Assembly (NCBI GenBank): GCA_018828125.1
Contig: JAHJWB010000013.1
Span: forward strand, 295,743-359,742
Source: Gammaproteobacteria bacterium
Lineage (GTDB): Bacteria > Pseudomonadota > Gammaproteobacteria > Burkholderiales > Burkholderiaceae_C
Direction: 5' to 3'
DNA length: 64,000 bases
A program made the translations under genes and the position numbers. The notes below the pieces were generated by a model, which saw nothing but the letters and a program-made list of their open reading frames with translations, did not search any database and was not told where the DNA came from. Below, piece after piece: positions 1 to 9,268 of this stretch. Within the stretch, counting starts at the first letter, position 1. Each line of letters opens with the position of its first letter.

Positions 1-1087
1 CGACGTCTTTCACCACCGCCGCAGTGGCGGTGGCAGATGCGTCCTTGGGTCCCTGCACCGGGCGGCCTTGGGGCCGGTTCTTGGCGTAGTCCAGGCTGGC
101 GTAATAGCCCGCCAGGCCCAGCATTGTGGCGGCCATGCCGATGCCGATGCGGGCCTCGTTCATCATGTGGAACATGCAGTGCAGGCCTTTGCCCGCCTGG
201 CCGACGAGGTAGCCCACCGCGCCGGCCTGGCCGTCGACCGGGTACTTGCCTTCGCCAAAGTTGAGCAGCGTGTTGGTCGTGCCGCGCCATCCCAGCTTGT
301 GGTTCAGGCCAGCCAGCGCCACGTCGTTGCGCACACCGGTCAGGTTGCCTTCGGTGTCCACCATCTTTTTGGGCACGATGAACAGCGAGATGCCCTTGGT
401 GCCGGGCACAAGCTTGCCGTCAGGCCCGGGGATCTTGGCCAGCACCAGGTGGATGATGTTCTCGGTCAGCTCATGCTCGCCGGCCGAGATCCACATCTTG
501 TTGCCCTTGAGGCGGTAGCGCGGACCCAGCGGGTCGTTTTCAAAACCTTCGCCATCGGGCACGGCGCGGGTGGCCACATCGCTAAGGGACGAACCGGCCT
601 GTGGTTCGCTCAGGCACATAGTTCCCGAGAAGCGGCCCGAAAATTCGTTGAGCGCGAACACCTTTTGCTGAGCCTCGGTGCCGTGCACCATCAACAGGTT
701 GGCATTGCCCACGGTGAGCAGGCCCGATCCCATGCTGATCGACGCCACCGCGAAAAAACTGTTGGCCGCAGCTTCTACCGTGTACGGCAGTTGCATGCCG
801 CCGATGTCGTAGTCCTGCGCGGCGCTGAGCATGCCGGACGCCGCGTACGCCTTTTGCGCATCGTGCGTGCACTGGGGCAGCGTGACCTTCTCGCCGTCAA
901 AGTGCGGCTCTTGCGTATCGACCGTGCGGTTGAACGGCGCGTACTTCTCGCGCGCAATGCGCTCGCAGGTGTCGATCACCGCGTCGAAGGTTTCACGGGA
1001 ATGGTCGGCAAAGCGGCTGCGCTCCTGCAGATTTTCGGCGTGCAGCCATTGGTACAGCAGGAAGTCGACGGTAGGGCGTAAGCTCAT
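1..1087 (-). CDS. Acyl-CoA dehydrogenase, N-terminal and middle part (runs off the window)
   Basis: FAD-dependent acyl-CoA dehydrogenase, oxidising acyl-CoA to trans-2-enoyl-CoA in beta-oxidation. The 362 codons present read from an ATG at 1087 and stay open to base 1, so the C-terminal part is missing. The N terminus (MSLRPTVDFLLYQWLHAE) resembles the extra N-terminal domain of the roughly 590-residue acyl-CoA dehydrogenase class. It is followed by the mid-domain signature CLSEPQAGSSLSD and by KMWISAGEH. It lies just downstream of a thioesterase, a thiolase and a FadB/FadJ-type protein on the same strand, so a role in fatty-acid or acyl-CoA degradation is likely. Chain-length preference cannot be read from the sequence. 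A dispersed repeat (1104-1150) separates it from the thioesterase gene. Confidence 0.93.
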   Translation of the reverse strand, partial: MSLRPTVDFLLYQWLHAENLQERSRFADHSRETFDAVIDTCERIAREKYAPFNRTVDTQEPHFDGEKVTLPQCTHDAQKAYAASGMLSAAQDYDIGGMQLPYTVEAAANSFFAVASISMGSGLLTVGNANLLMVHGTEAQQKVFALNEFSGRFSGTMCLSEPQAGSSLSDVATRAVPDGEGFENDPLGPRYRLKGNKMWISAGEHELTENIIHLVLAKIPGPDGKLVPGTKGISLFIVPKKMVDTEGNLTGVRNDVALAGLNHKLGWRGTTNTLLNFGEGKYPVDGQAGAVGYLVGQAGKGLHCMFHMMNEARIGIGMAATMLGLAGYYASLDYAKNRPQGRPVQGPKDASATATAAVVKDV

Positions 1088-1103
1088 GGCATTCCAAGCA
1101 AAA

Positions 1104-1150
1104 AGTGCCTCTAGCGCTTATCCATAAAGCGCTAGCAGCTATGAAAATAT
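1104..1150 (-). repeat. Dispersed intergenic hairpin repeat, copy 1
   Basis: Read on the minus strand it gives ATAGCTGCTAGCGCTT, a short loop and AAGCGCTAGAGGC. The arms AGCGCTT and AAGCGCT form a hairpin. Six further copies lie in this window. It sits between the thioesterase stop and the acyl-CoA dehydrogenase start. Confidence 0.85.
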
Positions 1151-1197
1151 GAGTACCGGTTCACAGTTGGGTTTTGCGCAGCCACGGCGTTGCACTT

Positions 1198-1689
1198 TCA
1201 AGCACCCGCTACAGGCGTGGCTGCATCGGCATGGCGCGCAGGCAAGGCGGCAATGGTGCCCTGCGCCACGGCGCACAGCTCTTCTACGCCCGCCTGAACC
1301 ACAAAAACATCGCACCGGCACACGGCCTGCGAGCGGTTGTGATGCACGGCGCTCGCCCGCGCAATCAACAGCTCGCCCACGGCGGGGCGCAGGTAATTGA
1401 TCTTGAACTCGGACGTGACCACCGGCACCTGCATGGCCGTCCCACCCGCATAGGTCAGCGCGTTGTCCGCCACGTAGCTGAGCACACCACCGTGCACAAA
1501 ACCGTGTTGTTGCAACAGGTCGGGCCGAATGGGCAGGTGAAGCTCGCAATGCCCGGGCGACAACGCCTGAAGCGTTGCGCCCAGCAACTGGCTGAATGCC
1601 TGGGCGGCGAGCACCTCGCGCCCCATGGCCAGGAAAACCTCTGGCGACACCCCGCCAGCCGGTGGTTGCCCAGAGGTTTCACCCGGCAT
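1198..1689 (-). CDS. PaaI-family hotdog thioesterase
   Basis: A 163-residue protein of the PaaI/YbgC-like hotdog superfamily, predicted to hydrolyse an acyl- or aryl-CoA thioester in the cytoplasm. The family signature HGFVHGGVLSYVADNAL lies near residues 63-79; the HGG segment and the following acidic residue belong to the usual active-site region. Length is typical for the family. It starts 2 nt after the thiolase stop, so translation is probably coupled. In this beta-oxidation context it may recycle CoA or relieve build-up of intermediates; the substrate is unknown. Confidence 0.88.
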   Translation of the reverse strand: MPGETSGQPPAGGVSPEVFLAMGREVLAAQAFSQLLGATLQALSPGHCELHLPIRPDLLQQHGFVHGGVLSYVADNALTYAGGTAMQVPVVTSEFKINYLRPAVGELLIARASAVHHNRSQAVCRCDVFVVQAGVEELCAVAQGTIAALPARHADAATPVAGA

Positions 1690-1691
1690 GT

Positions 1692-2867
1692 TCAGAACAC
1701 TTCAAAAATGCCAGCAGCGCCCATGCCGCCGCCAATGCACATGGTCACGCAGACCTTCTTGGCGCCTCGGCGGTTGCCTTCGATGAGGGCGTGGCCCGTC
1801 AGGCGTTGGCCCGACACACCGTAAGGGTGACCCACAGCGATCGCGCCGCCGTTCACGTTCAGGCGGTCCGCCGGAATGCCCAGCTTGTCGCGGCAGTAGA
1901 TCACTTGCACGGCAAACGCTTCGTTCAGCTCCCACAGGTCGATGTCCTGCACAGTGAGACCCAGTTTTTTCAGCACCTTGGGCACGGCGAACACGGGGCC
2001 AATGCCCATTTCGTCGGGCTCACAGCCTGCCACCGCAAAGCCGAGGAAACGGCCCAGGGGTTTGAGGCCCTTCTTGCTGGCGTACTCTTCGCTGGTCACC
2101 ACGCAGGCACCGGCGCCGTCAGAGAACTGGCTGGCGTTGCCGGCCGAGATCAAACCGCCAGGCAGTGCTGAGCGCAGCCCTTGAATGGCCTCCACCGTGG
2201 TGCCTTCGCGGGTGCCCTCGTCCTTGCTCACCGTGACTTGCTTGGTGATCAGGCCCAGTGTCTTGTCGGCCACACCGGCTGTGACGGTGATGGGGGCGAT
2301 TTCGGCATCGAACAGGCCAGCCGCTTGCGCAGCGCAGGCCTTTTGCTGGCTGGCGGCGCCGTATTCGTCCATGGCTTCGCGGCCGATGTTGTAGCGCTTG
2401 GCCACTTGTTCGGCCGTCTGCAGCATGCTCCAGTAGATCTCGGGCTTTTGCTTGGCCAACGCCAGGTCCTGGATCATGTGCAGGTTCATCTCTTGCTGCA
2501 CGCAGGAGATGCTTTCGACACCACCTGCGACAAAGACATCGGCCTCGCCGGCGATGATGCGCTGGGCGGCCATGGCAATGGTCTGCAGGCCTGAAGAGCA
2601 GAAACGGTTGACGGTCACGCCGGATGCGGTGATGGGCAGGCCGGCCTTCAGGGCGATCTGGCGTGCGATGTTGCTGCCGGTGGCGCCTTCAGGCGTGGCG
2701 CAGCCCATGATGACGTCGTCCACGTCAGCGCCGTCAATGCCAGCGCGTTGCACAGCGTGCTGCACGGCATGGCCGCCCAGGGTGGCGCCGTGCGTCATGT
2801 TGAAAGAACCCTTCCAGCTCTTGGCGAGCGGCGTACGGGCGGTGGAAACAATCACTGCGGAGGTCAT
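1692..2867 (-). CDS. Acetyl-CoA C-acyltransferase (thiolase)
   Basis: A 391-residue thiolase, the expected length, catalysing CoA-dependent cleavage of 3-ketoacyl-CoA (or the reverse condensation). The nucleophilic cysteine lies in NRFCSSGLQ near residue 88. The catalytic His and second Cys are in [16 protein letters not shown] and [13 protein letters not shown] near the C terminus; HPYG replaces the more common HPxG with another residue. It starts 33 nt after the FadB/FadJ-type gene and is followed at once by the thioesterase, forming a beta-oxidation operon. A FadA-type role with the upstream multifunctional protein is the simplest reading. Confidence 0.95.
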   Translation of the reverse strand: MTSAVIVSTARTPLAKSWKGSFNMTHGATLGGHAVQHAVQRAGIDGADVDDVIMGCATPEGATGSNIARQIALKAGLPITASGVTVNRFCSSGLQTIAMAAQRIIAGEADVFVAGGVESISCVQQEMNLHMIQDLALAKQKPEIYWSMLQTAEQVAKRYNIGREAMDEYGAASQQKACAAQAAGLFDAEIAPITVTAGVADKTLGLITKQVTVSKDEGTREGTTVEAIQGLRSALPGGLISAGNASQFSDGAGACVVTSEEYASKKGLKPLGRFLGFAVAGCEPDEMGIGPVFAVPKVLKKLGLTVQDIDLWELNEAFAVQVIYCRDKLGIPADRLNVNGGAIAVGHPYGVSGQRLTGHALIEGNRRGAKKVCVTMCIGGGMGAAGIFEVF

Positions 2868-2900
2868 GTGAAATCCTTTGTTCGGTAAGAAGGTGCGCGC

Positions 2901-5000
2901 TTACTGGAAGGCCTTGCCTTCGGCGGCCAGCTTGGCCAGCAGCGGAGCGGGCTTCCAGAACGCTGCGTCATCCAGCGGGTTCTTAGCAAAGCGGTCCATC
3001 GCCTGCACCACGTTGAACAGACCCACTTCGCTGGCGTAGTGCATGGGGCCGCCACGGTGGATGGGGAAGCCGTAGCCGGTCAGGTACACCATGTCGATGT
3101 CGCCGGACTTGCTGGCAATGCCGTCTTCCAGGATGTGCGCACCTTCGTTGACCAGTGCGAACACCAAGCGCTGCACGATTTCTTCGTCCGAAATCTTGCG
3201 CGGCGTGATGCCCAGTTCCTTGCGGTGGTCTTCGATCATCTTGTTGACCAGATCACTCGGGATCGCATCGCGCTTGCCGGCCTGGTAGTCGTACCAGCCA
3301 GCGCCGGTCTTCTGGCCAAAGCGGCCCAGTTCACACAGCTTGTCGGCGGTGCGGCTGTATTTCATGTCGGCACGCTCGGTGGCGCGGCGCTTGCGAATCG
3401 CCCAGCCGATGTCGTTGCCTGCCAGGTCACCCATGCGGAACGGGCCCATGGCAAAACCGAACTTTTCGATGGCCTTGTCCACTTGCTGCGGCGTTGCGCC
3501 TTCGTCCAGCAGGAAGCCGGCCTGGCGGCTGTACTGCTCGATCATGCGGTTGCCGATGAAACCATCGCACACGCCCGAGACCACCGAGGTCTTCTTGATC
3601 TTCTTGCCGATGGCCATCACGGTGGCCAGCACGTCCTTGGCGGTCTCCTTGCCACGCACCACTTCCAGCAGCTTCATCACGTTGGCGGGGCTGAAGAAGT
3701 GCATGCCCACCACGTCCTGCGGACGCTTGGTAAACGCTGCGATCTTGTCGACGTCGAGTGTGGAGGTGTTGGAGGCCAGGATGGCGCCGGGCTTGGCCAC
3801 TGCGTCGAGTTGCTTGAACACGGCTTCCTTCACGCCCATTTCTTCGAATACGGCTTCGATGATCAGGTCGCAGTCCTTGAGGTCGTCGTAGCTCAGCGTG
3901 GTGCTCAGCAGCGCCATGCGCTGGTCGTACTTGTCCTGCTTGAGCTTGCCCTTCTTGACCTGGGCTTCGTAGTTCTTCTTGATCGTGGCTACTCCACGGT
4001 CCAGGGCTTCCTGCTTCATTTCCAGAATCTTGACGGGGATGCCGGCGTTCAGGAAGTTCATGGAAATGCCGCCACCCATGGTGCCTGCGCCAATCACGCC
4101 CACCAGCTTGATATCGCGCTTGGGGGTGTCGGATGCGACGTCAGGGATCTTGCTCGCTGCACGCTCTGCCATGAACAGGTGACGCAGTGCGCGCGACTCG
4201 GCAGTCCACATCAGGTTGATGAAGATCTCTCGCTCGACCAGCATGCCTTCGGCAAACTTCTTCTTGGTGGCAGCTTCGACCGCGTCCACGCACTTGGCGG
4301 GCGCTGGGAAGTTCTTGGCCATGCCCTTGACCATGTTGCGCGCGAACTGGAAGTACGCATCGCCTTCGGGGTGCTTGCAGGGGAAGTTGCGCACCAGGGG
4401 CAGAGGACGGGCATCGGCCACGCTTTGCGCAAACGCCAGGGCTTCGGTAGCCAGCGACTCGGCCGACGCGGCCATCTTGTCGAACAGCTTTTGGCCGGGC
4501 ACCGCGCCGATCATTTCGCTCTTGACGGGCTCGCCGCTCACGATGAGGTTGAGCGCGGCTTCAACGCCGATCACGCGCGGCAGGCGCTGCGTGCCGCCTG
4601 CGCCGGGGATCAGGCCCAGCTTGACTTCGGGCAGCGCAATCGAGCAGCCAGGCGCCGCAATGCGGTAGTGGCAGCCCAAGGCCAATTCCAGCCCGCCGCC
4701 CATGGCGACGCTGTGCATGGCGGCCACGACAGGCTTGGCCGAGTTTTCGATGGCGGCAATCACCGACAGCAGGTTGGGCTCTTGCAGCGACTTGTCGGTG
4801 CCGAACTCCTTGATGTCGGCCCCACCGGAGAAGGCACCGCCAGCGCCAGTGATGACGATGGATGTGACCGCTGCGTCGGCATTGGCACGGCTGAGGCCGT
4901 CCACGATGCCTTGGCGGGTCGCCAAGCCAAGTCCATTGACAGGAGGGTTGGCCATGGTGATCACGGCAACGGAGCCGTGGACTTTGTATTCAGCGGTCAT
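2901..5000 (-). CDS. Multifunctional enoyl-CoA hydratase / 3-hydroxyacyl-CoA dehydrogenase
   Basis: A 699-residue FadB/FadJ-type fusion carrying out two beta-oxidation steps, hydration of enoyl-CoA and NAD-dependent oxidation of 3-hydroxyacyl-CoA. The crotonase domain covers roughly residues 1-190, with [24 protein letters not shown] and [14 protein letters not shown]. The dehydrogenase domain begins near residue 300 with the dinucleotide motif [12 protein letters not shown], followed by [11 protein letters not shown] and [15 protein letters not shown]. The ATG at 5000 has an AAGGAA about 11 nt upstream. It is the first gene of the beta-oxidation operon, and a palindrome just upstream may be its operator. 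FadJ versus FadB identity cannot be settled by eye. Confidence 0.95.
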   Translation of the reverse strand: MTAEYKVHGSVAVITMANPPVNGLGLATRQGIVDGLSRANADAAVTSIVITGAGGAFSGGADIKEFGTDKSLQEPNLLSVIAAIENSAKPVVAAMHSVAMGGGLELALGCHYRIAAPGCSIALPEVKLGLIPGAGGTQRLPRVIGVEAALNLIVSGEPVKSEMIGAVPGQKLFDKMAASAESLATEALAFAQSVADARPLPLVRNFPCKHPEGDAYFQFARNMVKGMAKNFPAPAKCVDAVEAATKKKFAEGMLVEREIFINLMWTAESRALRHLFMAERAASKIPDVASDTPKRDIKLVGVIGAGTMGGGISMNFLNAGIPVKILEMKQEALDRGVATIKKNYEAQVKKGKLKQDKYDQRMALLSTTLSYDDLKDCDLIIEAVFEEMGVKEAVFKQLDAVAKPGAILASNTSTLDVDKIAAFTKRPQDVVGMHFFSPANVMKLLEVVRGKETAKDVLATVMAIGKKIKKTSVVSGVCDGFIGNRMIEQYSRQAGFLLDEGATPQQVDKAIEKFGFAMGPFRMGDLAGNDIGWAIRKRRATERADMKYSRTADKLCELGRFGQKTGAGWYDYQAGKRDAIPSDLVNKMIEDHRKELGITPRKISDEEIVQRLVFALVNEGAHILEDGIASKSGDIDMVYLTGYGFPIHRGGPMHYASEVGLFNVVQAMDRFAKNPLDDAAFWKPAPLLAKLAAEGKAFQ

Positions 5001-5031
5001 GGTGCTGTTGTTCCTTGGAAAGTGAAAAAGA

Positions 5032-5039
5032 ACGATCGT
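5032..5039. promoter_or_regulatory. Candidate operator palindrome upstream of the beta-oxidation operon
   Basis: A perfect ACGATCGT palindrome in the context GAACGATCGTGCG. It lies about 32 nt upstream of the ATG at 5000 and just downstream of a possible minus-strand -10 box (TACAAT, 5053-5048). TetR-type fatty-acid regulators bind palindromes of this general kind; the match here is inference only. Confidence 0.35.
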
Positions 5040-5199
5040 GCGTTTTTATTGTAGAGATTTCAAACCCGTTTGGCGTTTCAATTTGTCCCGGGCGGGACAA
5101 GGGGGTTTCCAGACATCCCAGAAGAGCAGATTCCGGCAGGCAAAAAAAGAGGCGCCACCGAAGGCCGGGCACCTCTGTGGATCACAGTTGGTGGCGCGC

Positions 5200-5425
5200 C
5201 TTCCAGTGCGTCCGCCCTGCCCCGGATCTTTGCAACTGGCGCGCCCCGAGGCCAGGGCAGCCGAGCAAGGGCCGCCCCGCAGCGAGGGCTGCGTCCCCCT
5301 TCTCTCGAATCGCGCAGCGATTCGAGAGAAGGGGCTGAGGGTCGTGGTTCCAAGCCTGCCTGCGCAGGCTTGGACGATCCGAATAGCTTGCACCGAGGCG
5401 CACAGCGCCTCAGGGGGATCGCTCT
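5200..5425 (-). repeat. Intergenic element with long hairpins
   Basis: The 5001-5426 gap holds no convincing gene. It contains a perfect 18-bp inverted repeat (5296-5313 and 5317-5334, 3-nt spacer) and a second 10-bp inverted repeat (5350-5359 and 5364-5373, 4-nt spacer). Neither is followed by a T run, so they are not classical terminators. On the minus strand the block shares pieces such as CCTGAGGCGC and GGCGGCCCTTGC with the gap at 13190-13380, suggesting a family of intergenic elements. Confidence 0.55.
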
Positions 5426-5426
5426 G

Positions 5427-6122
5427 CTAAACCTCCAGCCACTCCTTGCGGATGTAGTTGTCAGCCCGCAGGCTGTCGGGCGTACCCTGGAACACGATGG
5501 CACCGTGGCCCATCACCAGTGCGCGGTCAGAGATCTTCATGGCGATGGTGAGCTTTTGCTCGATCAGCAACACCGAGATGCCACGACTCTTGATCGTCTG
5601 CAAATATTGGCCCACCAGTTCAACAATCTTGGGCGCCAGACCTTCGGTGGGCTCGTCGATGATGATGAGGTCCGGGTCGCCCATCAGCGTGCGGCACAAG
5701 GTCAGCATCTGTTGCTCGCCGCCCGACATCACACCGGCTTCGGTGTGCTGCCGCTCCTTGAGGCGCGGGAACATCTCGTACATGTCGTCAAACGACCAAC
5801 GGCTACCCTTGCCACTGCCTTTCTGACCTAACAGCAGGTTCTGGTGCACGGTGAGGTTGGGAAAGATGTCGCGGCTTTCTGGCACGTAGCCAATGCCCAA
5901 GTGGGCAATTTCATAGGCTTTTTTGCCGCTGAGTTCTTGCCCTTTCCATTGCACAGTGCCTTCCCAGTCCACCAGCCCCATGATGGCTTTGGCGGTGGTG
6001 GAGCGGCCCGAACCGTTGCGGCCCAGCAAGGCCACAATTTCGCCCGGCTGAATGTCGAACGTGACGCCATGCAGCACATGGCTTTTGCCGTAGTAGGCGT
6101 GAAGGTTTTCGATTTTCAGCAT
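5427..6122 (-). CDS. livF: Liv-type ABC transporter ATP-binding protein (LivF-like)
   Basis: A 231-residue ATPase of the branched-chain amino acid/amide ABC family, one of two cytoplasmic ATPases powering the importer encoded with 6126-10501. The signature MSGGEQQML and the Walker B segment LIIIDEPTEGLAP are present. The Walker A reads GRNGSGRSTT, so the usual lysine of GxxGxGKS/T is arginine. It starts 3 nt after the LivG-like stop. The gene order livK-H-M-G-F is the standard one. The substrate is unlikely to be simply leucine, given the beta-oxidation and acyl-CoA ligase genes on both sides. Confidence 0.93.
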   Translation of the reverse strand: MLKIENLHAYYGKSHVLHGVTFDIQPGEIVALLGRNGSGRSTTAKAIMGLVDWEGTVQWKGQELSGKKAYEIAHLGIGYVPESRDIFPNLTVHQNLLLGQKGSGKGSRWSFDDMYEMFPRLKERQHTEAGVMSGGEQQMLTLCRTLMGDPDLIIIDEPTEGLAPKIVELVGQYLQTIKSRGISVLLIEQKLTIAMKISDRALVMGHGAIVFQGTPDSLRADNYIRKEWLEV

Positions 6123-6125
6123 AAG

Positions 6126-6911
6126 TCAGTGTCCCCCGCCCTGTTCGTCGGCCACTGCCGATCCCAGATAGGCCTCCTGCACACGCGCATTCGCGCGCAC
6201 CTTGTCAGGGGTATCGAAAGCGATCACCTCGCCATACACCACCACGGCGATCTTGTCGGCCAGCCCGAACACCACGCCCATGTCGTGTTCGACGGTCAGC
6301 AGCGTACGCCCTTCTGTGACCTCCTTGATGAGGCCGATGAAACGCGTGGTCTCGCTCTTGCTCATGCCAGCGGTGGGTTCGTCCAGCAGGATCACGTTGG
6401 CGCCACCCGCAATGGTGATGCCGATCTCCAGCGCCCGCTGCTCAGCATAGGTGAGGTTCATTGCCAGCGTGTCGTGTTTCTTGTCGAGCTTGATCATCTC
6501 CATCAGCTCTTTGGCGCGCTCGTTGGCATCGTGCAGGTTCGACAGGAACCGCAGGAAGGTGTACTTGTAGCCCATGCTCCACAGCACTCCGCAGCGCAGG
6601 TTCTCAAACACGGACAGCTTGGGAAAGATGTTGGTGATCTGGAAACTGCGCGACAAGCCCTTGCGGTTGATCTCGTAAGGAGCCAGCCCGTTGATGCGCT
6701 GCCCGTTCAGGATCACGTCGCCACTGGTGGGCGCAAAGCGCCCGCTGATCAGATTGAACAGCGTGGACTTGCCCGCCCCATTGGGCCCGATGATGGCCAC
6801 ACGTTCGCCAGGTGCCACCACCAGGTTGGCTCCTCGGATGATTTCTGTCTTGCCAAAACTCTTGCGCAGATCACGCAATTCGAGGGCATAGGTTGCGTTG
6901 TCAGCCGCCAT
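6126..6911 (-). CDS. livG: Liv-type ABC transporter ATP-binding protein (LivG-like)
   Basis: A 261-residue ATPase, partner of the LivF-like protein. Walker A is GPNGAGKSTLFN near residue 43. The C-loop reads LTYAEQRALEI where LSYGEQR is more usual, and Walker B is VILLDEPTAGM, followed by the switch-region histidine in LLTVEHDMGVVF. Length fits LivG (about 255-260). It lies 2 nt after the LivM-like stop and 3 nt before the LivF-like start. It should form the ATPase pair of an inner-membrane importer. Confidence 0.93.
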   Translation of the reverse strand: MAADNATYALELRDLRKSFGKTEIIRGANLVVAPGERVAIIGPNGAGKSTLFNLISGRFAPTSGDVILNGQRINGLAPYEINRKGLSRSFQITNIFPKLSVFENLRCGVLWSMGYKYTFLRFLSNLHDANERAKELMEMIKLDKKHDTLAMNLTYAEQRALEIGITIAGGANVILLDEPTAGMSKSETTRFIGLIKEVTEGRTLLTVEHDMGVVFGLADKIAVVVYGEVIAFDTPDKVRANARVQEAYLGSAVADEQGGGH

Positions 6912-6913
6912 GT

Positions 6914-8242
6914 TTACAGCGCCTCCCCACGCTTGATTTCATGTTCAATCTCTTCCTGGATCGTGCTCCATTGGCGCAAGAACTGGCGACGGCACAGCTC
7001 AAACAACGCAAAGCCCGTCACCATCACAAAAATGGCGCCAAACCAGCTGCTAAAGCCCTTGGCGTTGAGCGTGGCCCCCAGAAACTTGAGCTCCGATCCC
7101 AGGGCCGCATTGAGCTGCAGGTGGTAGGTCATCTCGATCATGCAGGCCGCGCCCAACACACCCACCAGAGCAGTGCCCCCCAGAGCCAGGTACGAGCCCC
7201 AGAGCGGGCGCAGCTTGCCGTATTTGGCCAGCCGCAGGTTCATCATGATCAGGCTCGCAATGCCGCCGGGGGCATACATCACCATGAACAGGAACACAAG
7301 GCCCAGGTACAGCAGCCAGGCCATCGACAGCTCGGACAACAACACCGATGCGAGCACCAGCAGCACCGCACCAATGATGGGCCCAAAGAAGAACGTAGCC
7401 CCGCCGAGAAAGGTAAACAGCAGGTAGCCGCCCGAACGGATCACGCTCAGGCTGTCAGCGCCGGTGACGATCTCAAAGTTGATCGTGGCCAGCCCGCCGC
7501 CAATGCCGGCAAAAAAGCCCGCGATGATGAAAGCGAAGTAACGAACGCGCTGCGTGTTGTAGCCAATAAACTCCACGCGCTCCGGGTTGTCGCGCACAGC
7601 GTTGAGGATGCGGCCAAGCGGTGTGCCGGTAAAAGCAAACATGGCGGCCGTGCACACAAAGCAGTACACAGCAATCAGGTAGTACACCTGAATGGCGGGG
7701 CCAAAGCTGATGCCGAAGAACGCGGTGCCATACACGCGGTCCGTCGTGATACCACCCTCGCCACCGAAAAACTCGGGGAACATCAGCGCCATGGACGCGA
7801 CCAGCTCGCCAATACCCAGCGTGATCATCGCGAACGTGGTGCCTGATTTTTTGGTGGTGACAAAGCCCAGCAAGATGGCGAAGAACGCGCCGGCCAAGCC
7901 GCCCACCAGTGGGATCAACACCAGTGGAATGTTGAAAGTGCCTTTGGTAGCCATGTTCATGGCATGGATCGCAATGAACGAGCCCAGCCCCGTATACACC
8001 GCATGACCAAAACTCAGCATGCCGCCCTGCCCCAACAGAATGTTGTACGACAGGCAGATGATGATGAGGTAGCCGATCTGAGAGAGCATGGTCAGCGCCA
8101 GGCTGCTGCGAAACACCATGGGCGCAACGATGAGCATGGCGGCAAACAAGGTCCAGATGATGACCCGCCCCACATTGAAGGGCTTGAACCGGTAATAAGA
8201 CGTGGCGCCGGAATCGGCAATGGTTGTCGTAGTGGAATTCAT
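6914..8242 (-). CDS. livM: Liv-type ABC transporter permease (LivM-like)
   Basis: A 442-residue inner-membrane permease of the BPD_transp_2 (LivM) family with many hydrophobic segments, including the family stretches LLGQGGMLSFGHAVYTGLG and ATINFEIVTGADSLSVIRSG. It is longer than typical LivM (about 330-420) because of a C-terminal extension with two extra hydrophobic segments, one around GTALVGVLGAACMIEM and one around WFGAIFVMVTGFALFEL. The start at 8242 follows the LivH-like stop by 4 nt. It should form a heterodimeric channel with the LivH-like protein. Confidence 0.92.
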   Translation of the reverse strand: MNSTTTTIADSGATSYYRFKPFNVGRVIIWTLFAAMLIVAPMVFRSSLALTMLSQIGYLIIICLSYNILLGQGGMLSFGHAVYTGLGSFIAIHAMNMATKGTFNIPLVLIPLVGGLAGAFFAILLGFVTTKKSGTTFAMITLGIGELVASMALMFPEFFGGEGGITTDRVYGTAFFGISFGPAIQVYYLIAVYCFVCTAAMFAFTGTPLGRILNAVRDNPERVEFIGYNTQRVRYFAFIIAGFFAGIGGGLATINFEIVTGADSLSVIRSGGYLLFTFLGGATFFFGPIIGAVLLVLASVLLSELSMAWLLYLGLVFLFMVMYAPGGIASLIMMNLRLAKYGKLRPLWGSYLALGGTALVGVLGAACMIEMTYHLQLNAALGSELKFLGATLNAKGFSSWFGAIFVMVTGFALFELCRRQFLRQWSTIQEEIEHEIKRGEAL

Positions 8243-8246
8243 GGCA

Positions 8247-9200
8247 TCAGTCCTCCCGCGTGCCCAGAAGGCCCTTGGGGCGGAAGATCAGGATCAGCAC
8301 GAGGAACAGGTACGGCAGGATGGGCGCCACCTGGGAAATCGTGAGTTTGAGCAAGGGGTAGCCGAAGGTCTGGTCGGTCACCGCCACACCCACTGCCTCG
8401 AAGACATGAATGAGCGAATAGTCCAGCGCCACTGCAAAGGTTTGCACGAGGCCGATGAGCAGCGAGGCGAGAAACGCCCCGGCCAACGAGCCCATGCCGC
8501 CCACCACCACCACCACAAAGATGATGGAGCCCACCGAGGCGGCCATCGCCGGTTCGGTGATGTAGGTATTGCCGCCGATCACGCCCGCCAGTCCGGCCAA
8601 CGCTGCGCCACCACCAAACACCAGCATAAACACGCGCGGCACATTGTGGCCAAGCGCCTCCACCATGGCGGGGTACTTGAGCGCCGCCTGTATCACCAGG
8701 CCGATGCGCGTGCGCGTGAGCAGAAGCCACACCGACACCAGCATCAACAGCGCTACCAGCATCACAAAGGAGCGGGACTTGGGAAACTGCGTGCCGTACA
8801 GGGAGAACAGTGGGCCTTGCAGTTGCTCTGGCAAACCATATGGCACCGTCGAGCGCCCCCACACCAGTTGCACCAGTTCAAGAATGAGGTACGAGAGGCC
8901 GAAGGTCACCAGCAGTTCGGGCACGTGGCCATACTTGTGAACCCGGCGCAGACAGTAGCGCTCGAACGCGGCTCCCAGCGCAAAAACGGCCAGGGGAGCC
9001 AGCACCAGTGCGGGCCAAAAGCCCACCACCCCAGAGATGGTGAACGCGAAATAGGCACCCAGCATGTAAAAGCTGGTGTGTGCAAAGTTGAGCACGCCCA
9101 TCATGCTGAAGATCAGCGTGAGGCCGGAACTCAGCATGAACAGCAGGAGCCCGTAGCTCACGCCGTTCAGCAGAGAGATCACGAAAAACTCAGGATTCAT
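8247..9200 (-). CDS. livH: Liv-type ABC transporter permease (LivH-like)
   Basis: A 317-residue permease of the LivH family, predicted to have about eight to nine membrane segments. Typical stretches are GVSYGLLLFMLSSGLTLIF, VLNFAHTSFYMLGAYFAFT and VVVVGGMGSLAGAFLASLL. It follows the substrate-binding protein gene, from which it is separated by a stem-loop with a T run (9222-9249) that probably limits read-through. It forms the membrane channel with the LivM-like subunit. Confidence 0.93.
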   Translation of the reverse strand: MNPEFFVISLLNGVSYGLLLFMLSSGLTLIFSMMGVLNFAHTSFYMLGAYFAFTISGVVGFWPALVLAPLAVFALGAAFERYCLRRVHKYGHVPELLVTFGLSYLILELVQLVWGRSTVPYGLPEQLQGPLFSLYGTQFPKSRSFVMLVALLMLVSVWLLLTRTRIGLVIQAALKYPAMVEALGHNVPRVFMLVFGGGAALAGLAGVIGGNTYITEPAMAASVGSIIFVVVVVGGMGSLAGAFLASLLIGLVQTFAVALDYSLIHVFEAVGVAVTDQTFGYPLLKLTISQVAPILPYLFLVLILIFRPKGLLGTRED

Positions 9201-9221
9201 TGGAATTTTTCATCACAAGGT

Positions 9222-9249
9222 AAAAAAAAGGCCCGAGTAGGTCGGGCCT
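9222..9249 (-). terminator. Rho-independent terminator/attenuator between the binding-protein gene and livH
   Basis: On the minus strand an 8-bp stem AGGCCCGA/TCGGGCCT with a 5-nt loop is followed by a run of T. It lies after the stop of the substrate-binding protein gene and before livH in the same operon. This suits partial termination that gives binding protein in excess over membrane subunits. Confidence 0.85.
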
Positions 9250-9268
9250 CGAAGATCCAAAACGGATG

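Noticed and set aside
3039..5054. 671-codon plus-strand open frame opposite the FadB/FadJ-type gene
   Set aside because: It has no family character (His- and Gly-rich) and is the antisense shadow typical of GC-rich genes; the minus-strand gene has full motifs.
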